A stretch of DNA of 64,000 nt from Saccharomyces paradoxus. Lineage: Eukaryota > Ascomycota > Saccharomycetes > Saccharomycetales > Saccharomycetaceae. This document shows, in pieces, positions 1 through 10,462 of the stretch. Position 1 is the stretch's first letter; every line of letters begins with the position of its first letter. The stretch is taken from assembly GCF_002079055.1 (NCBI RefSeq), contig NC_047499.1, forward strand, positions 744,001 to 808,000. Reading direction: 5' to 3'. The position numbers and the translations under genes are program-made. The notes beneath the pieces are model-generated. The model searched no databases, was not told the origin of the DNA, and saw nothing but the letters and a program-made list of their open reading frames with translations.

Positions 1-534
1 TTATCTAACCTACCATTTTCCACTGTTAAGACCTAGGTTCAGTCGACAAATTCCGCTGCAATAACGCGAAGATCATGACTTTTTTCCATTAGAAAGAGAA
101 TCATGATTGATAAAGATCACGCAAAAAAAAAAGATGATTGGCTAAAGGCACAGGGCAACAAACATGGGCCCTTCTTTTGCACTCACGCTTTAGCTTCTTT
201 GGTCTCATTGTGTAAACTTATGACAAGATATCGCACTCTGAAGAAAAAAAAAAAGAAAAATGCATTAACCTCTTGCATAGATCTTACCCTTTGTAACATT
301 TATATATCTCGAGAAATCTACGGAAATTTGAAAACACCGACCAAGACAATCTTTTAAGTATTTGGTATTTGAATTTCGCAAAAAGTCCGGAACTGCCAAC
401 CTCAATTCATTGTTTCAATCCGTTTACGGTATATATATCTACGTTCATTGAGATAAAAACAGTATTGATTCAGTCTTTTTATATAAGTCTTCTGTACAAA
501 TAAAGCTAGGGAAAAGCACGACTTCATTATAGCT
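1..534. promoter_or_regulatory. 5' flank and promoter region of YHM2
   Basis: No convincing gene lies here. By synteny with S. cerevisiae the gene to the left, just outside the window, should be CUS1 on the minus strand, so this would be a shared divergent promoter. A TATA-like element (TATATAAG) lies at about 479-488, some 50 bases before the YHM2 ATG. An 84-codon open frame at 103-357 is rich in lysine from poly-A runs and looks like chance. Confidence 0.5.
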
Positions 535-1479
535 ATGTCATCTACTACTAATACTACTGCAGCAAACGTAATAGAAAAAAAGCCAGTCTCGTTTTCTAAT
601 ATTCTATTAGGTGCCTGTTTAAACTTGTCGGAGGTGACTACATTAGGTCAGCCTCTGGAGGTTGTTAAGACCACAATGGCTGCAAACAGAAACTTTACAT
701 TTTTAGAATCTGTCAAGCATGTCTGGTCAAGAGGTGGTATCTTGGGTTACTACCAAGGTTTGATTCCATGGGCATGGATTGAAGCCTCTACTAAAGGTGC
801 AGTACTACTGTTCGTATCTGCTGAAGCTGAGTACCGTTTCAAAAGTTTGGGGTTGAACAACTTTGCATCAGGTATACTAGGTGGTGTCACGGGTGGTGTC
901 ACTCAAGCTTACTTAACCATGGGGTTCTGTACTTGTATGAAGACGGTGGAAATTACAAGACATAAATCTGCCTCTGCAGGCGGTGTCCCACAATCTTCTT
1001 GGAGTGTCTTCAAGAATATCTACAAAAAGGAAGGTATTAGAGGTATTAATAAGGGTGTTAATGCTGTTGCTATTAGACAAATGACCAATTGGGGGTCTCG
1101 TTTTGGTTTATCCAGACTAGTGGAAGATGGTATCAGGAAAATCACTGGGAAAACTAATAAGGACGATAAGTTGAATCCATTCGAAAAAATTGGTGCCAGT
1201 GCTTTAGGTGGTGGTTTAAGTGCTTGGAATCAGCCAATCGAAGTCATTAGAGTTGAAATGCAATCTAAGAAAGAAGATCCAAACAGACCAAAAAATTTGA
1301 CTGTTGGTAAGACATTTAAATACATCTATCAATCAAATGGTCTTAAGGGTCTTTATCGTGGTGTCACCCCAAGAATTGGCCTAGGTATCTGGCAAACCGT
1401 CTTCATGGTTGGTTTTGGTGATATGGCAAAGGAATTTGTCGCTAGAATGACCGGTGAAACCCCAGTTGCCAAACATTAG
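535..1479 (+). CDS. YHM2: Mitochondrial citrate/2-oxoglutarate carrier Yhm2
   Basis: A 314-residue member of the mitochondrial carrier family (SLC25), the usual length for Yhm2. Carrier signatures of the form PxExx[KR] are visible at residues 40-45 (PLEVVK) and 234-239 (PIEVIR); the middle repeat carries a degenerate version, as in known Yhm2. In S. cerevisiae the protein exchanges citrate for 2-oxoglutarate across the mitochondrial inner membrane, supplying cytosolic reducing power. It was first noted as a DNA-binding protein of mitochondrial nucleoids and as a multicopy suppressor of abf2. The ATG is the first one downstream of a TATA-like box, and the sequence is nearly identical to the S. 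cerevisiae protein apart from the N-terminus. Six transmembrane helices are expected from the family. Confidence 0.97.
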   Translation: MSSTTNTTAANVIEKKPVSFSNILLGACLNLSEVTTLGQPLEVVKTTMAANRNFTFLESVKHVWSRGGILGYYQGLIPWAWIEASTKGAVLLFVSAEAEYRFKSLGLNNFASGILGGVTGGVTQAYLTMGFCTCMKTVEITRHKSASAGGVPQSSWSVFKNIYKKEGIRGINKGVNAVAIRQMTNWGSRFGLSRLVEDGIRKITGKTNKDDKLNPFEKIGASALGGGLSAWNQPIEVIRVEMQSKKEDPNRPKNLTVGKTFKYIYQSNGLKGLYRGVTPRIGLGIWQTVFMVGFGDMAKEFVARMTGETPVAKH

Positions 1480-1791
1480 CGTGTATTGTACTATATTTTT
1501 TTTTTCTTTTCTAATTAATTACTTAAATCAATCATTTTTGAGACTTTTGCTATTCACTAGATGGTTCTTACCTGCCTCATATTTATTATAATTATACTAC
1601 AACCATCAATTTTCATATCTCGCACACATATTATTATCTTAGAGATCTTTTAAAGAAGCCTTACTCAATTATCTCCCGGCCGTTCATGAAATGTTGAAAT
1701 TATTAAATTCTACAGAATTGATAATACATAAAAATAAATTATTAAAGTATCAGAAAAATATTTTATATCTTAAAATTCAAATATGCACAGT

Positions 1792-2803
<1,012 letters not shown>

Positions 2804-3171
2804 TTTTCCGCACTGTTTTTCCTTAAAAGACTTGAGGTACTATATATTTGGCTTACGATTGTCCAAATTCTTCAATCTCAATGTTTAAAATGAAATTTGG
2901 CGATACCTTGCCACGGTGAGATTTTGGTACAGAAGGGAGTGAGCAGGTGCCTGGCTCAGAGTTGGGCTAGGTGCCATAGACCCGCACTGCAAATTGTCTC
3001 AAGACATTTCGTAAATTGCAACAGAGATTAGAAGAGATTGCTTACTGGAAAGCGGTGTTCCCGGCCTGTAGGACCACGCCGAAGTGAGCCTAACTTGTTT
3101 CCTTCTGCGCGGACAGAAAAGGGAATCAAATCAGCAAAGGAAGTAGTAAAAGCGGAAAAAAATCTATCCTG

Positions 3172-3202
3172 GATGTATGGGGGTAAAGTTGTGTTTGGGT
3201 TT
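3172..3202 (-). promoter_or_regulatory. Tandem Rap1-type sites of the RPL20A promoter
   Basis: On the minus strand, ACCCCCATACATC at 3184-3172 matches 12 of 13 positions of the Rap1 consensus ACACCCRYACAYM. AAACCCAAACACA at 3202-3190 matches 11 of 13. Two closely spaced Rap1 sites a few hundred bases upstream of the start are typical of yeast ribosomal-protein genes, where Rap1 recruits Fhl1 and Ifh1. The sites lie about 370-400 bases upstream of RPL20A exon 1. The rest of 2804-3450 holds no gene I can support; a 60-codon frame at 3038-3220 overlaps these sites and looks spurious. Confidence 0.7.
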
Positions 3203-3450
3203 ACTGTCTATAAAAAATAAGACCGCAAAGAACTTTTTTGAGTGTAAATTATGTACTACTTTCAGTGAAGATTTATAGCCAAAGGATAGCGTGTAATGCA
3301 TTGACTAACATATTTCTTGCGTTCGGGAGAACCATCAAAATTATTTTCTTCCCATATGTTTAAGAATAAATAATGTAAGTATTATATAGGTTTTGTTCTC
3401 CACGGGACCTTAGAATAAATGCTCTGACGGCTTCAGCTGTTGTGTCCTTA

Positions 3451-4779
3451 TTACAAGCAATTGGAAGTGTTACAATTTACAGCATCGTCCACAATACAGT
3501 TGGACGATGCTGTAGTAGCACCATAAGCAGTAGGGGAACGCTTTTTTTTATCGTGCTCGGTGTTTCCATTGCTGTCGAAAGCTTCCTGAGATGATGATGG
3601 TGAACCACCAGCTATGATAGAAAATCTTCTACGAATATCTTCATTGACATCTCCAGAGACGAATTCTGGTTGAACAGTAGCAGAATGAATACCGTGTTGA
3701 TGGAAAATTTTTCTTATTAACTTGGCGGAACTAATGAATTTGTCAGGTTTGCAGTCTATTTGAACGTGGATAGATGCAATGTATATTGATTCAGTCAAAT
3801 TCCAGACGTGGAAGTCATGGACTGCAATCACACCAGGTACTGCCAAAATCTCTCTTTGGATCTGATCAGCGGAAATTGTAGATGGAGTAGCCTGTAGTAA
3901 AATTCTTGAAGCTCTACGCGATAAGGGCAAAGCGGAAGAAAAAATAATAACGGTAATAATTAAGGAAACGATCGGATCAGAGTAATATCTCCAAGAATAT
4001 TCAGTTTTCCAAATAAACAAAGCAGCTGCAATAACACCAATATTACCCAGAGCATCACCTAGTACATGCAAAAAGACACCGTGCATATTTAAAGAACGAT
4101 GACCGGGCTTCTTTGATCCATGGTCGTGGTCATGATCATCGTGGTTCAGTAACGGCTGACTTTCATTTGATAGTCTGTTGACTACTGATTGTGGCAGTAC
4201 TTCACCAATTTGTTCTGAAGGCCCAGGGCTTGAAATAGCATCTTCATCGATGGCCAAATTATCGTTTGGAAGAGACGCATGAGAGTGGGAATGAGTGGCA
4301 TTAGACTCTATGTCCAAGTCGTTATTCCCGCTTTCTACAGAGCCATGAGAATGTGAGTGCAAACTGTCACTACCATGATCGTGGAACAAAAACAAACCCA
4401 CGACATTAGAAACTAAACCCGCTACACCAACATACAAAACCAACCTTGGGTTTTGAATTTCTTGAGGTTCAATCAATCTTTGTAAAGCTTCAATCATAAT
4501 TGAAAAACATAAGGCAATTAGGAAAACAGCATTGATTAAGGCACCCAAAATTTCAGCTCTTTTCCATCCATAAGTGTATTTAGCATCTGGACCCCTGTTT
4601 TTGGCCACATCCACAGCCCACAGCGCCACTAAAAGAGAGATGATATCATTCAACATATGGAACGAATCAGCAATCAAGGCTAATGAATGTGACATGTAAC
4701 CTATGGTGATTTCCAATAGGAAAAAAACCGTATCTAAGGTCAAAAGAGAGATGATTCTCAATTCTTTACCGGTGATCAT
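3451..4779 (-). CDS. ZRC1: Vacuolar zinc/proton antiporter Zrc1
   Basis: A 442-residue cation diffusion facilitator, the same length as S. cerevisiae Zrc1. It moves zinc (and cobalt) from the cytosol into the vacuole in exchange for protons, giving zinc resistance. Six transmembrane segments are predicted by family. The metal-site pattern HxxxD is visible in helix II (His41, Asp45) and again in helix V (HVLGD, near residue 240). The long loop between helices IV and V is rich in histidine (HSHSHG, HDHDHDHG), typical of zinc transporters of this family. The C-terminal cytosolic domain ends in a cysteine-containing tail (NCNTSNCL). A Zap1-like site lies upstream. Confidence 0.96.
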   Translation of the reverse strand: MITGKELRIISLLTLDTVFFLLEITIGYMSHSLALIADSFHMLNDIISLLVALWAVDVAKNRGPDAKYTYGWKRAEILGALINAVFLIALCFSIMIEALQRLIEPQEIQNPRLVLYVGVAGLVSNVVGLFLFHDHGSDSLHSHSHGSVESGNNDLDIESNATHSHSHASLPNDNLAIDEDAISSPGPSEQIGEVLPQSVVNRLSNESQPLLNHDDHDHDHGSKKPGHRSLNMHGVFLHVLGDALGNIGVIAAALFIWKTEYSWRYYSDPIVSLIITVIIFSSALPLSRRASRILLQATPSTISADQIQREILAVPGVIAVHDFHVWNLTESIYIASIHVQIDCKPDKFISSAKLIRKIFHQHGIHSATVQPEFVSGDVNEDIRRRFSIIAGGSPSSSQEAFDSNGNTEHDKKKRSPTAYGATTASSNCIVDDAVNCNTSNCL

Positions 4780-4944
4780 GACTCTATAAGTTTCCTGGTA
4801 TGGCTGACAGTTATCAATAGCAAAATTTTTGTGCCAAGATTTTTTTTAAAGAACCTGAATATTATTACTCTTTTATGGAATCCCTGAGCACTGATGACTT
4901 TGCTACGAAAAGTTTTAAATGATGCAGCACCTACTTCTTTCTTC

Positions 4945-4955
4945 ACCTTCAAGGC
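4945..4955. promoter_or_regulatory. Zap1 zinc-responsive element (ZRE) upstream of ZRC1
   Basis: ACCTTCAAGGC matches the Zap1 consensus ACCYTNARGGT at ten of eleven positions. It is nearly palindromic and lies about 166 bases upstream of the ZRC1 ATG. ZRC1 is a known Zap1 target in S. cerevisiae, where induction under zinc deficiency protects cells from zinc shock on resupply. The match is seen in the sequence; function is inferred from the family. Confidence 0.65.
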
Positions 4956-5829
4956 CATCTGAAGAAGGAAAGAGAGGGATGTTAAATTTTCAAAACAAAA
5001 ACGGCATTTTTTTTTTAGGAAAATGCGGTTTCCAGAGGGTGTATGGGCTTATGCCAAGAAAACAAAATAGAGTTTTGTTTTCTTTAAGGTTGACTAGGAA
5101 AAATAGAAGAAAAGAGCTGCCATTTGTGACTTCCGTTCGAATGACATATATTTTCCGGCGCAAGTAGGGCAAGAGCAATGCACTACGCCGCGTCTGGAGG
5201 AAAAGGTGGTAAAAAATTCATTTGCTTCTAGAAAGTAGGCTCAGCAGATAAAATGGGTCGTTGAAAGGAGGGTCTGGCTGAACCTAGCCAGATTTTTTCC
5301 CCTAGTAAAAAAGGTGTAGCACTCCGGAGGTACCAAGAGTCCAGAACTTAACGCAAAAGTTTATCTTTCGGGACCTGCACCGATCTGCAAACTATATGAC
5401 CGAGACTGGTTTCTTTTTATGAGGCAAAGATCTTTCCTTTTTTTTTTCTGGATATGTAAACCTACCTACCACTCCCACAGCTGTTCTGCTTTCTTTTTTT
5501 TCAGGTGGTAGTGCTTAGTAACGGGTCCGCAAGGCTTTCTTATTTTTTTCTTTTTTTTGATTTCCTCTCATACTTATTCTTTTTCTTTTTCTTTTTCTTT
5601 TTCTATTTCATCTTACTTAATTGCTCAGTTGATGTCATAGGAAGTGTATCGGTGGGTGGAAGAACGGTATTGAATTTCTTTTTAGTTAGTTTCTCTTCTT
5701 TCTCACCTATAAAAATGGAACAACTTTCATATCTTTCCTTCCCTCTGTCCAGCAATATAACTAAAGACCTCTTTTACGAAGCATATTCCAAGCAGCGTAA
5801 GCATACTCCCAACCGAAGATTAAAAGAAA
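4956..5829. other. Intergenic region between divergent ZRC1 and YMR244W
   Basis: No gene is supported. It contains a run of about five CTTTTT repeats near 5579-5603 and several poly-T tracts, typical nucleosome-poor promoter DNA before YMR244W. A 150-codon frame at 5505-5957 begins in these T tracts, is phenylalanine-rich and runs into the YMR244W coding region out of frame, so it is spurious. Confidence 0.5.
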
Positions 5830-6888
5830 ATGGTACTTTGCAAATTACTGACACCATATTCTATACTGTCAATTTTGAGCGTCGGCGTATACACGGCGAC
5901 CGCCGCGCCATCGCCCGGTATCCAAATGACGGAAAATACAAATCAAGATCACCATGAGCATGTCAAGCGTGGAGGAACGTGTACATTTCCTAACTACGAT
6001 GGAATGGTCGCAGTGCAAAAAGGTGGATCCAATGCTGGATGGGCTATGAGTCCCGATCAAGAATGTTCCTACGGTTCATGGTGCCCTTACGCGTGCAAGC
6101 CAGGCCAATTAATGGGGCAGTGGGATCCGTCGGCCACCACGTACTCTTACCCTAAGTGTCAGAACGGTGGTCTGTATTGTGATTCTAACGGTAACTTACA
6201 AAAGCCAAACAGTGATAAAGATTACTGTTATGATGGTAAGGGAACCGTCGTAGCGAAAAACAACGCTAACAGCGGTGACGTTGCATTCTGCCAGACGGTG
6301 CTCCCGGGCAATGAAGCCATGTTGATCCCAACTTTAGTTGGTTCTGGATCGAAGCAAACGTTGGCTGTGCCTGGTACGGACTACTGGGCCTCCACAGCGT
6401 CGCATTACTACGTGAATGCTCCCGGTGTAAGCGTAGAGGATGCATGCCAGTGGGGTAGTAGTGCCAATCCACAGGGTAACTGGGCCCCATATGTAGCGGG
6501 CTCCAACATGGATGACAATCAGAACACGTTTGTGAAGATCGGTTGGAATCCTGTCTATCTGGAATCTTCTTGTCCGTTTAAGAACGTGAAACCCTCTTTC
6601 GGCATTAGAATCACCTGCGACGATGAGTCTCAGTGTGAAGGCCTGCCATGCTCAATCGACCCAAGTTCCAATGGGGTCAATGAAGTGACAAGTTCTGGTG
6701 GTGGTTCCTCTGGAGCCGGTGGTGGAAACTTCTGTGTTGTCACTGCCAGAAACGGCGCCAAGGCCAATATCGAAGTGTTTGATGCCGGCTCATCTAAAAG
6801 CAAGAGGGAAGTGAATCCACTAGACAGTCTCACCACCACAGTTACTGAGACCAAGTATGAGACTATCACAGTTACGGCCAAGGTTTAG
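5830..6888 (+). CDS. Secreted SUN-family-like protein (YMR244W)
   Basis: A 352-residue orthologue of S. cerevisiae YMR244W, of unproved function. A hydrophobic signal peptide covers about residues 1-26. A Lys-Arg pair at residues 46-47, just before the mature domain, is a likely Kex2 cleavage site. The body carries the cysteine pattern of the SUN domain (Sim1/Uth1/Nca3/Sun4), including CSYGSWCPYAC, and related glycine- and tryptophan-rich motifs. SUN proteins are cell-wall proteins linked to beta-glucan remodelling and septation. The C-terminal part has a Gly/Ser-rich linker, a conserved-looking FCVVTARNG segment and a threonine-rich end. No GPI signal is evident. Membership of the SUN group is a family inference; a specific activity cannot be read from the sequence. 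Confidence 0.88.
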   Translation: MVLCKLLTPYSILSILSVGVYTATAAPSPGIQMTENTNQDHHEHVKRGGTCTFPNYDGMVAVQKGGSNAGWAMSPDQECSYGSWCPYACKPGQLMGQWDPSATTYSYPKCQNGGLYCDSNGNLQKPNSDKDYCYDGKGTVVAKNNANSGDVAFCQTVLPGNEAMLIPTLVGSGSKQTLAVPGTDYWASTASHYYVNAPGVSVEDACQWGSSANPQGNWAPYVAGSNMDDNQNTFVKIGWNPVYLESSCPFKNVKPSFGIRITCDDESQCEGLPCSIDPSSNGVNEVTSSGGGSSGAGGGNFCVVTARNGAKANIEVFDAGSSKSKREVNPLDSLTTTVTETKYETITVTAKV

Positions 6889-7069
6889 TGCTATTGTTCT
6901 TCCCTTTTTCATCTTTTAGTTATATATATACTACTACTCTCATGCGAATTTTCGCATTCCGAAGAAAAAAACATAAAAATTTCTGTTTGTATATACATGA
7001 TTATCCTTTACTTATTACCTTTCTGTCAAACGTTTTATAGGAATATATATGTTAATGCGAGCCCATAAC

Positions 7070-7384
7070 TCACTGGTTTTGTTCTCTCTGTTTAGCTTCC
7101 TGCTCGATCCTCTTGATGGCCTCCTCCCTCTTAAAGTCGATGACCCTCTTCTCCTTAAAATACTTGATCCAACTGTGGGCACAATTCTCCTCAAATTTTT
7201 CATTTTCCGCCTTGCACTGGGAGTTTATACTCTTGCTGTTCTTGGGGTCCATTGCATCCAAGACGTTCGCCTTGTCTAAACACTGGAAGAATGCGTCCCT
7301 TGACTCCCAGCACAGTTTCCTCTGCGAACGGGTGTTAGGGGGTTGTGATTCCTTTTTGCCACCATCAAATGAAAACAAACCCAT
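7070..7384 (-). CDS. COA6: Cytochrome c oxidase assembly factor Coa6
   Basis: A 104-residue protein, the usual length. It has the twin-cysteine pattern of Coa6: Cys25 and Cys35 (Cx9C), Cys57 and Cys68 (Cx10C). These form two disulfides in a helical hairpin in the mitochondrial intermembrane space. Coa6 works with Sco proteins in delivering copper to Cox2 during cytochrome oxidase assembly; the human orthologue COA6 is a disease gene. The C-terminal tail is charged and glutamate/glutamine-rich. It is convergent with YMR244W, about 180 bases away. Confidence 0.95.
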   Translation of the reverse strand: MGLFSFDGGKKESQPPNTRSQRKLCWESRDAFFQCLDKANVLDAMDPKNSKSINSQCKAENEKFEENCAHSWIKYFKEKRVIDFKREEAIKRIEQEAKQREQNQ

Positions 7385-8377
7385 GGCTATATTACTACTA
7401 TTCCCTTGTGTATGTTTGTTTGTGTATTTTTGTGCGCAGCGCTACTGTAATACCTGTCTATGTATCTATGTATTATGTGGGTGTCTTCTCGCCCATTCTA
7501 CAAAAAGCACCTACCACCGCAGTACTGTTTCACATGTCCGTTTCTTTGTTCACTGCTACCGTCAACCGCACTTTCTTCCGCGCCGGCGAGCCCGGTTTTG
7601 TTGGATTTGCTCAGGTGCCGATATATACCTCTAAGGAACGGACAGGGACCTGACAATACAATAGGCTACTTACATCACAATACATAGGGGCAAAAATTTA
7701 CACAAGATAACAATACCAGATAAACCAAAAGATATTCCAAGCCGATACTTCTTCCGCGGGTTCGATGCCGAGACAATTGTTGATGCGCTATACTCAACCC
7801 TGTAAAGGGTGTTGGGCGCTTGTTGATTGCTGGCGGTGGGCGCTTAAAGTAGAGAGACCCGCTGTTTGGCTTTTTGGCTGCGCGCCTGTGCCGTTTCCCA
7901 ACAAAAAAGGTCGCATTTATGAGTAACATAGAAGAAAAAAAAAACACAAACCGAACCGCCCAGCTCAACCATCTTCGCCAAGTAGCTGCAAAAACTTATA
8001 TAAGCTCCAACAATGTGCCCATCAATTAAGAACCCTCGATTGTCGGCGATCTGCTTCCCTATTCTGGATATTTCTTGGCCTTCGTTCCTCTTGTTCTTTC
8101 TATTCTTAGCCCTCTTCTTTTTCTTCTGCATTCTTTTCACCTCATTAAAAACATTCGCGGCGCCGCTTTACCCCAACAAAAACAGCCCATCTTTTGTTCT
8201 ACCTCTTTCAGATAAGGCTCAACAGATAGACGATAATTGATCATTCTTTTCTTTTGTTTGCAACCCCTCTCTGAGTTGACATAAAAGCGAGAATACAAAA
8301 GAACTAGCACTAGTAACACATTTTTTCTCTCTTTGCTCTTTTCCAATATATCTTGAAAAACTAAGAAGCACGAATCA
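7385..8377. other. Promoter region between COA6 and FAA4
   Basis: The two genes diverge. Several open frames (to 173 codons) occur on both strands, but they are cysteine/phenylalanine-rich, overlap one another and resemble no known protein. S. cerevisiae carries a dubious ORF, YMR245W, in this interval; I see no intact equivalent of it, which supports the dubious label. A TATA-like CATAAAAG at 8280-8287 lies about 95 bases before the FAA4 ATG. Confidence 0.5.
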
Positions 8378-10462
8378 ATGACCGAGCAGTATTCCGTTGC
8401 AGTTGGCGAAGCCGCCAATGAGCACGAAACCGCTCCAAGAAGAAATATCAAGGTCAAAGACCAGCCTTTGGTCAGACCTATAAACTCCTCCGCATCCACA
8501 CTGTACGAATTTGCCCTGGAATGTTTTACCAGAGGTGGCAAGAGAGACGGTATGGCATGGAGAGATATTATAGAAATACACGAAACGAAAAAAACCATAG
8601 TCAAGAGGGTCGATGGTAAGGATAAGCCCATCGAAAAAACATGGTTGTACTACGAACTGACTCCTTACATAACCATGACCTATGAGGAAATGATTGGCGT
8701 GATGCACGACATTGGGCGTGGGCTGATAAAGATTGGTGTTAAACCTAACGGAGAAAATAAATTCCACATCTTTGCCTCCACTTCCCATAAATGGATGAAA
8801 ACTTTCCTTGGTTGCATGTCGCAAGGTATTCCCGTAGTCACCGCATACGACACATTGGGTGAAAGCGGTTTGATTCACTCCATGGTGGAAACGGATTCCG
8901 TCGCCATTTTCACGGATAACCACCTGTTGTCCAAATTAGCAGTTCCTTTGAAAACCGCCAAGGACATAAAATTCGTCATTCACAACGAACCCATAGATCC
9001 TAATGATAAAAGACAAAACGGTAAGCTTTACAAAGCTGCCAAGGATGCTGTTGACAAAATCAGAGAAGTGAGACCAGACATAAAAATCTACAGTTTTGAT
9101 GAAATTATTGAGATAGGTAAAAAGGCCAAAGACGAGGTTGAATTGCATTTCCCAAAGCCGGAAGATCCGGCTTGTATCATGTACACTTCTGGTTCAACTG
9201 GTACACCAAAGGGTGTGGTATTGACACATTACAACATCGTAGCTGGTATTGGTGGTGTGGGTCACAGTGTTATCGGATGGATTGGCCCAACAGACCGTAT
9301 CATCGCATTTTTGCCGTTGGCTCATATTTTTGAATTGACCTTTGAATTCGAAGCGTTCTACTGGAATGGTGTTCTGGGGTACGCCACTGTCAAGACTTTG
9401 ACGCCGACTTCCACACGTAATTGCCAAGGTGACCTGATGGAGTTTAAACCTACGATAATGGTGGGTGTCGCTGCAGTTTGGGAAACAGTGAGAAAAGGTA
9501 TCTTGGCTAAGATCAACGAGTTGCCTGGTTTGTCTCAGAAGATTTTTTGGACTGTCTATGCTTTGAAAGAAAGAAATATACCATGCAGCGGCTTGTTAAG
9601 TGGGTTGATCTTCAAGAGGATCAGAGAAGCCACTGGTGGAAATTTGAGATTTATTCTGAACGGTGGGTCTGCAATCAGTATAGATGCCCAAAAATTCCTT
9701 TCCAACGTCCTGTGTCCGATGCTCATTGGATACGGGCTAACTGAGGGTGTGGCTAATGCCTGTGTCTTAGTGCCTGAACATTTTGATTACGGTATTGCGG
9801 GTGACCTTGTTGGGACTATTACTGCTAAATTGGTAGATGTCGAAGATTTAGGCTATTTTGCAAAGAATAATCAAGGTGAGTTACTCTTAAAGGGTGCACC
9901 CATCTGTTCCGAATACTATAAGAATCCTGAAGAAACTGCTGCGGCCTTTACCGATGATGGCTGGTTCCGTACCGGTGATATTGCTGAATGGACCCCCAAA
10001 GGACAAATAAAGATCATTGACAGAAAAAAGAACTTGGTCAAGACCTTGAATGGTGAATACATTGCATTGGAAAAATTAGAATCCATTTACAGATCAAATT
10101 CTTATGTCCAAAACATCTGTGTTTATGCTGATGAAAATAAAGTCAAACCAGTCGGCATTGTGGTTCCTAACCTGGGACCTTTGTCTAAGCTGGCCATCCA
10201 ATTAGGTATAATGGTACCAGGTGAAGATGTCGAAAGCTATATCCATGAAAAAAAGCTGCAAGATGCCGTTTGCAAAGATATGCTGTCAACTGCCAAATCC
10301 CAAGGCCTAAATGGTATTGAATTATTATGTGGTATTGTTTTCTTCGAGGAAGAATGGACTCCAGAAAACGGGCTTGTTACATCCGCCCAAAAATTAAAGA
10401 GAAGAGATATTTTAGCCGCTGTCAAGCCAGATGTGGAAAGAGTTTACAAAGAAAACACTTAA
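8378..10462 (+). CDS. FAA4: Long-chain fatty acyl-CoA synthetase Faa4
   Basis: A 694-residue adenylate-forming enzyme, identical in length to S. cerevisiae Faa4. It converts free long-chain fatty acids (C12-C16 preferred) to acyl-CoA using ATP, for import, protein myristoylation and lipid synthesis. The ATP/AMP-binding motif YTSGSTGTPKG begins at Tyr269. The fatty-acyl-CoA synthetase signature, DGWFRTGDIAEW followed by IIDRKKNLVK, begins at Asp527. Faa4 is found on lipid droplets and the plasma membrane. It is paralogous to FAA1. The ATG chosen follows an A-rich leader and matches the known N-terminus. Confidence 0.97.
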   Translation: MTEQYSVAVGEAANEHETAPRRNIKVKDQPLVRPINSSASTLYEFALECFTRGGKRDGMAWRDIIEIHETKKTIVKRVDGKDKPIEKTWLYYELTPYITMTYEEMIGVMHDIGRGLIKIGVKPNGENKFHIFASTSHKWMKTFLGCMSQGIPVVTAYDTLGESGLIHSMVETDSVAIFTDNHLLSKLAVPLKTAKDIKFVIHNEPIDPNDKRQNGKLYKAAKDAVDKIREVRPDIKIYSFDEIIEIGKKAKDEVELHFPKPEDPACIMYTSGSTGTPKGVVLTHYNIVAGIGGVGHSVIGWIGPTDRIIAFLPLAHIFELTFEFEAFYWNGVLGYATVKTLTPTSTRNCQGDLMEFKPTIMVGVAAVWETVRKGILAKINELPGLSQKIFWTVYALKERNIPCSGLLSGLIFKRIREATGGNLRFILNGGSAISIDAQKFLSNVLCPMLIGYGLTEGVANACVLVPEHFDYGIAGDLVGTITAKLVDVEDLGYFAKNNQGELLLKGAPICSEYYKNPEETAAAFTDDGWFRTGDIAEWTPKGQIKIIDRKKNLVKTLNGEYIALEKLESIYRSNSYVQNICVYADENKVKPVGIVVPNLGPLSKLAIQLGIMVPGEDVESYIHEKKLQDAVCKDMLSTAKSQGLNGIELLCGIVFFEEEWTPENGLVTSAQKLKRRDILAAVKPDVERVYKENT

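Noticed and set aside
3038-3220. 60-codon plus-strand frame upstream of RPL20A
   Set aside because: It overlaps the Rap1 sites of the promoter and resembles no protein.
7113-7687. Overlapping plus-strand frames opposite COA6 and in the FAA4 promoter
   Set aside because: They are antisense or promoter frames with no similarity and unusual composition; the S. cerevisiae counterpart YMR245W is itself dubious.
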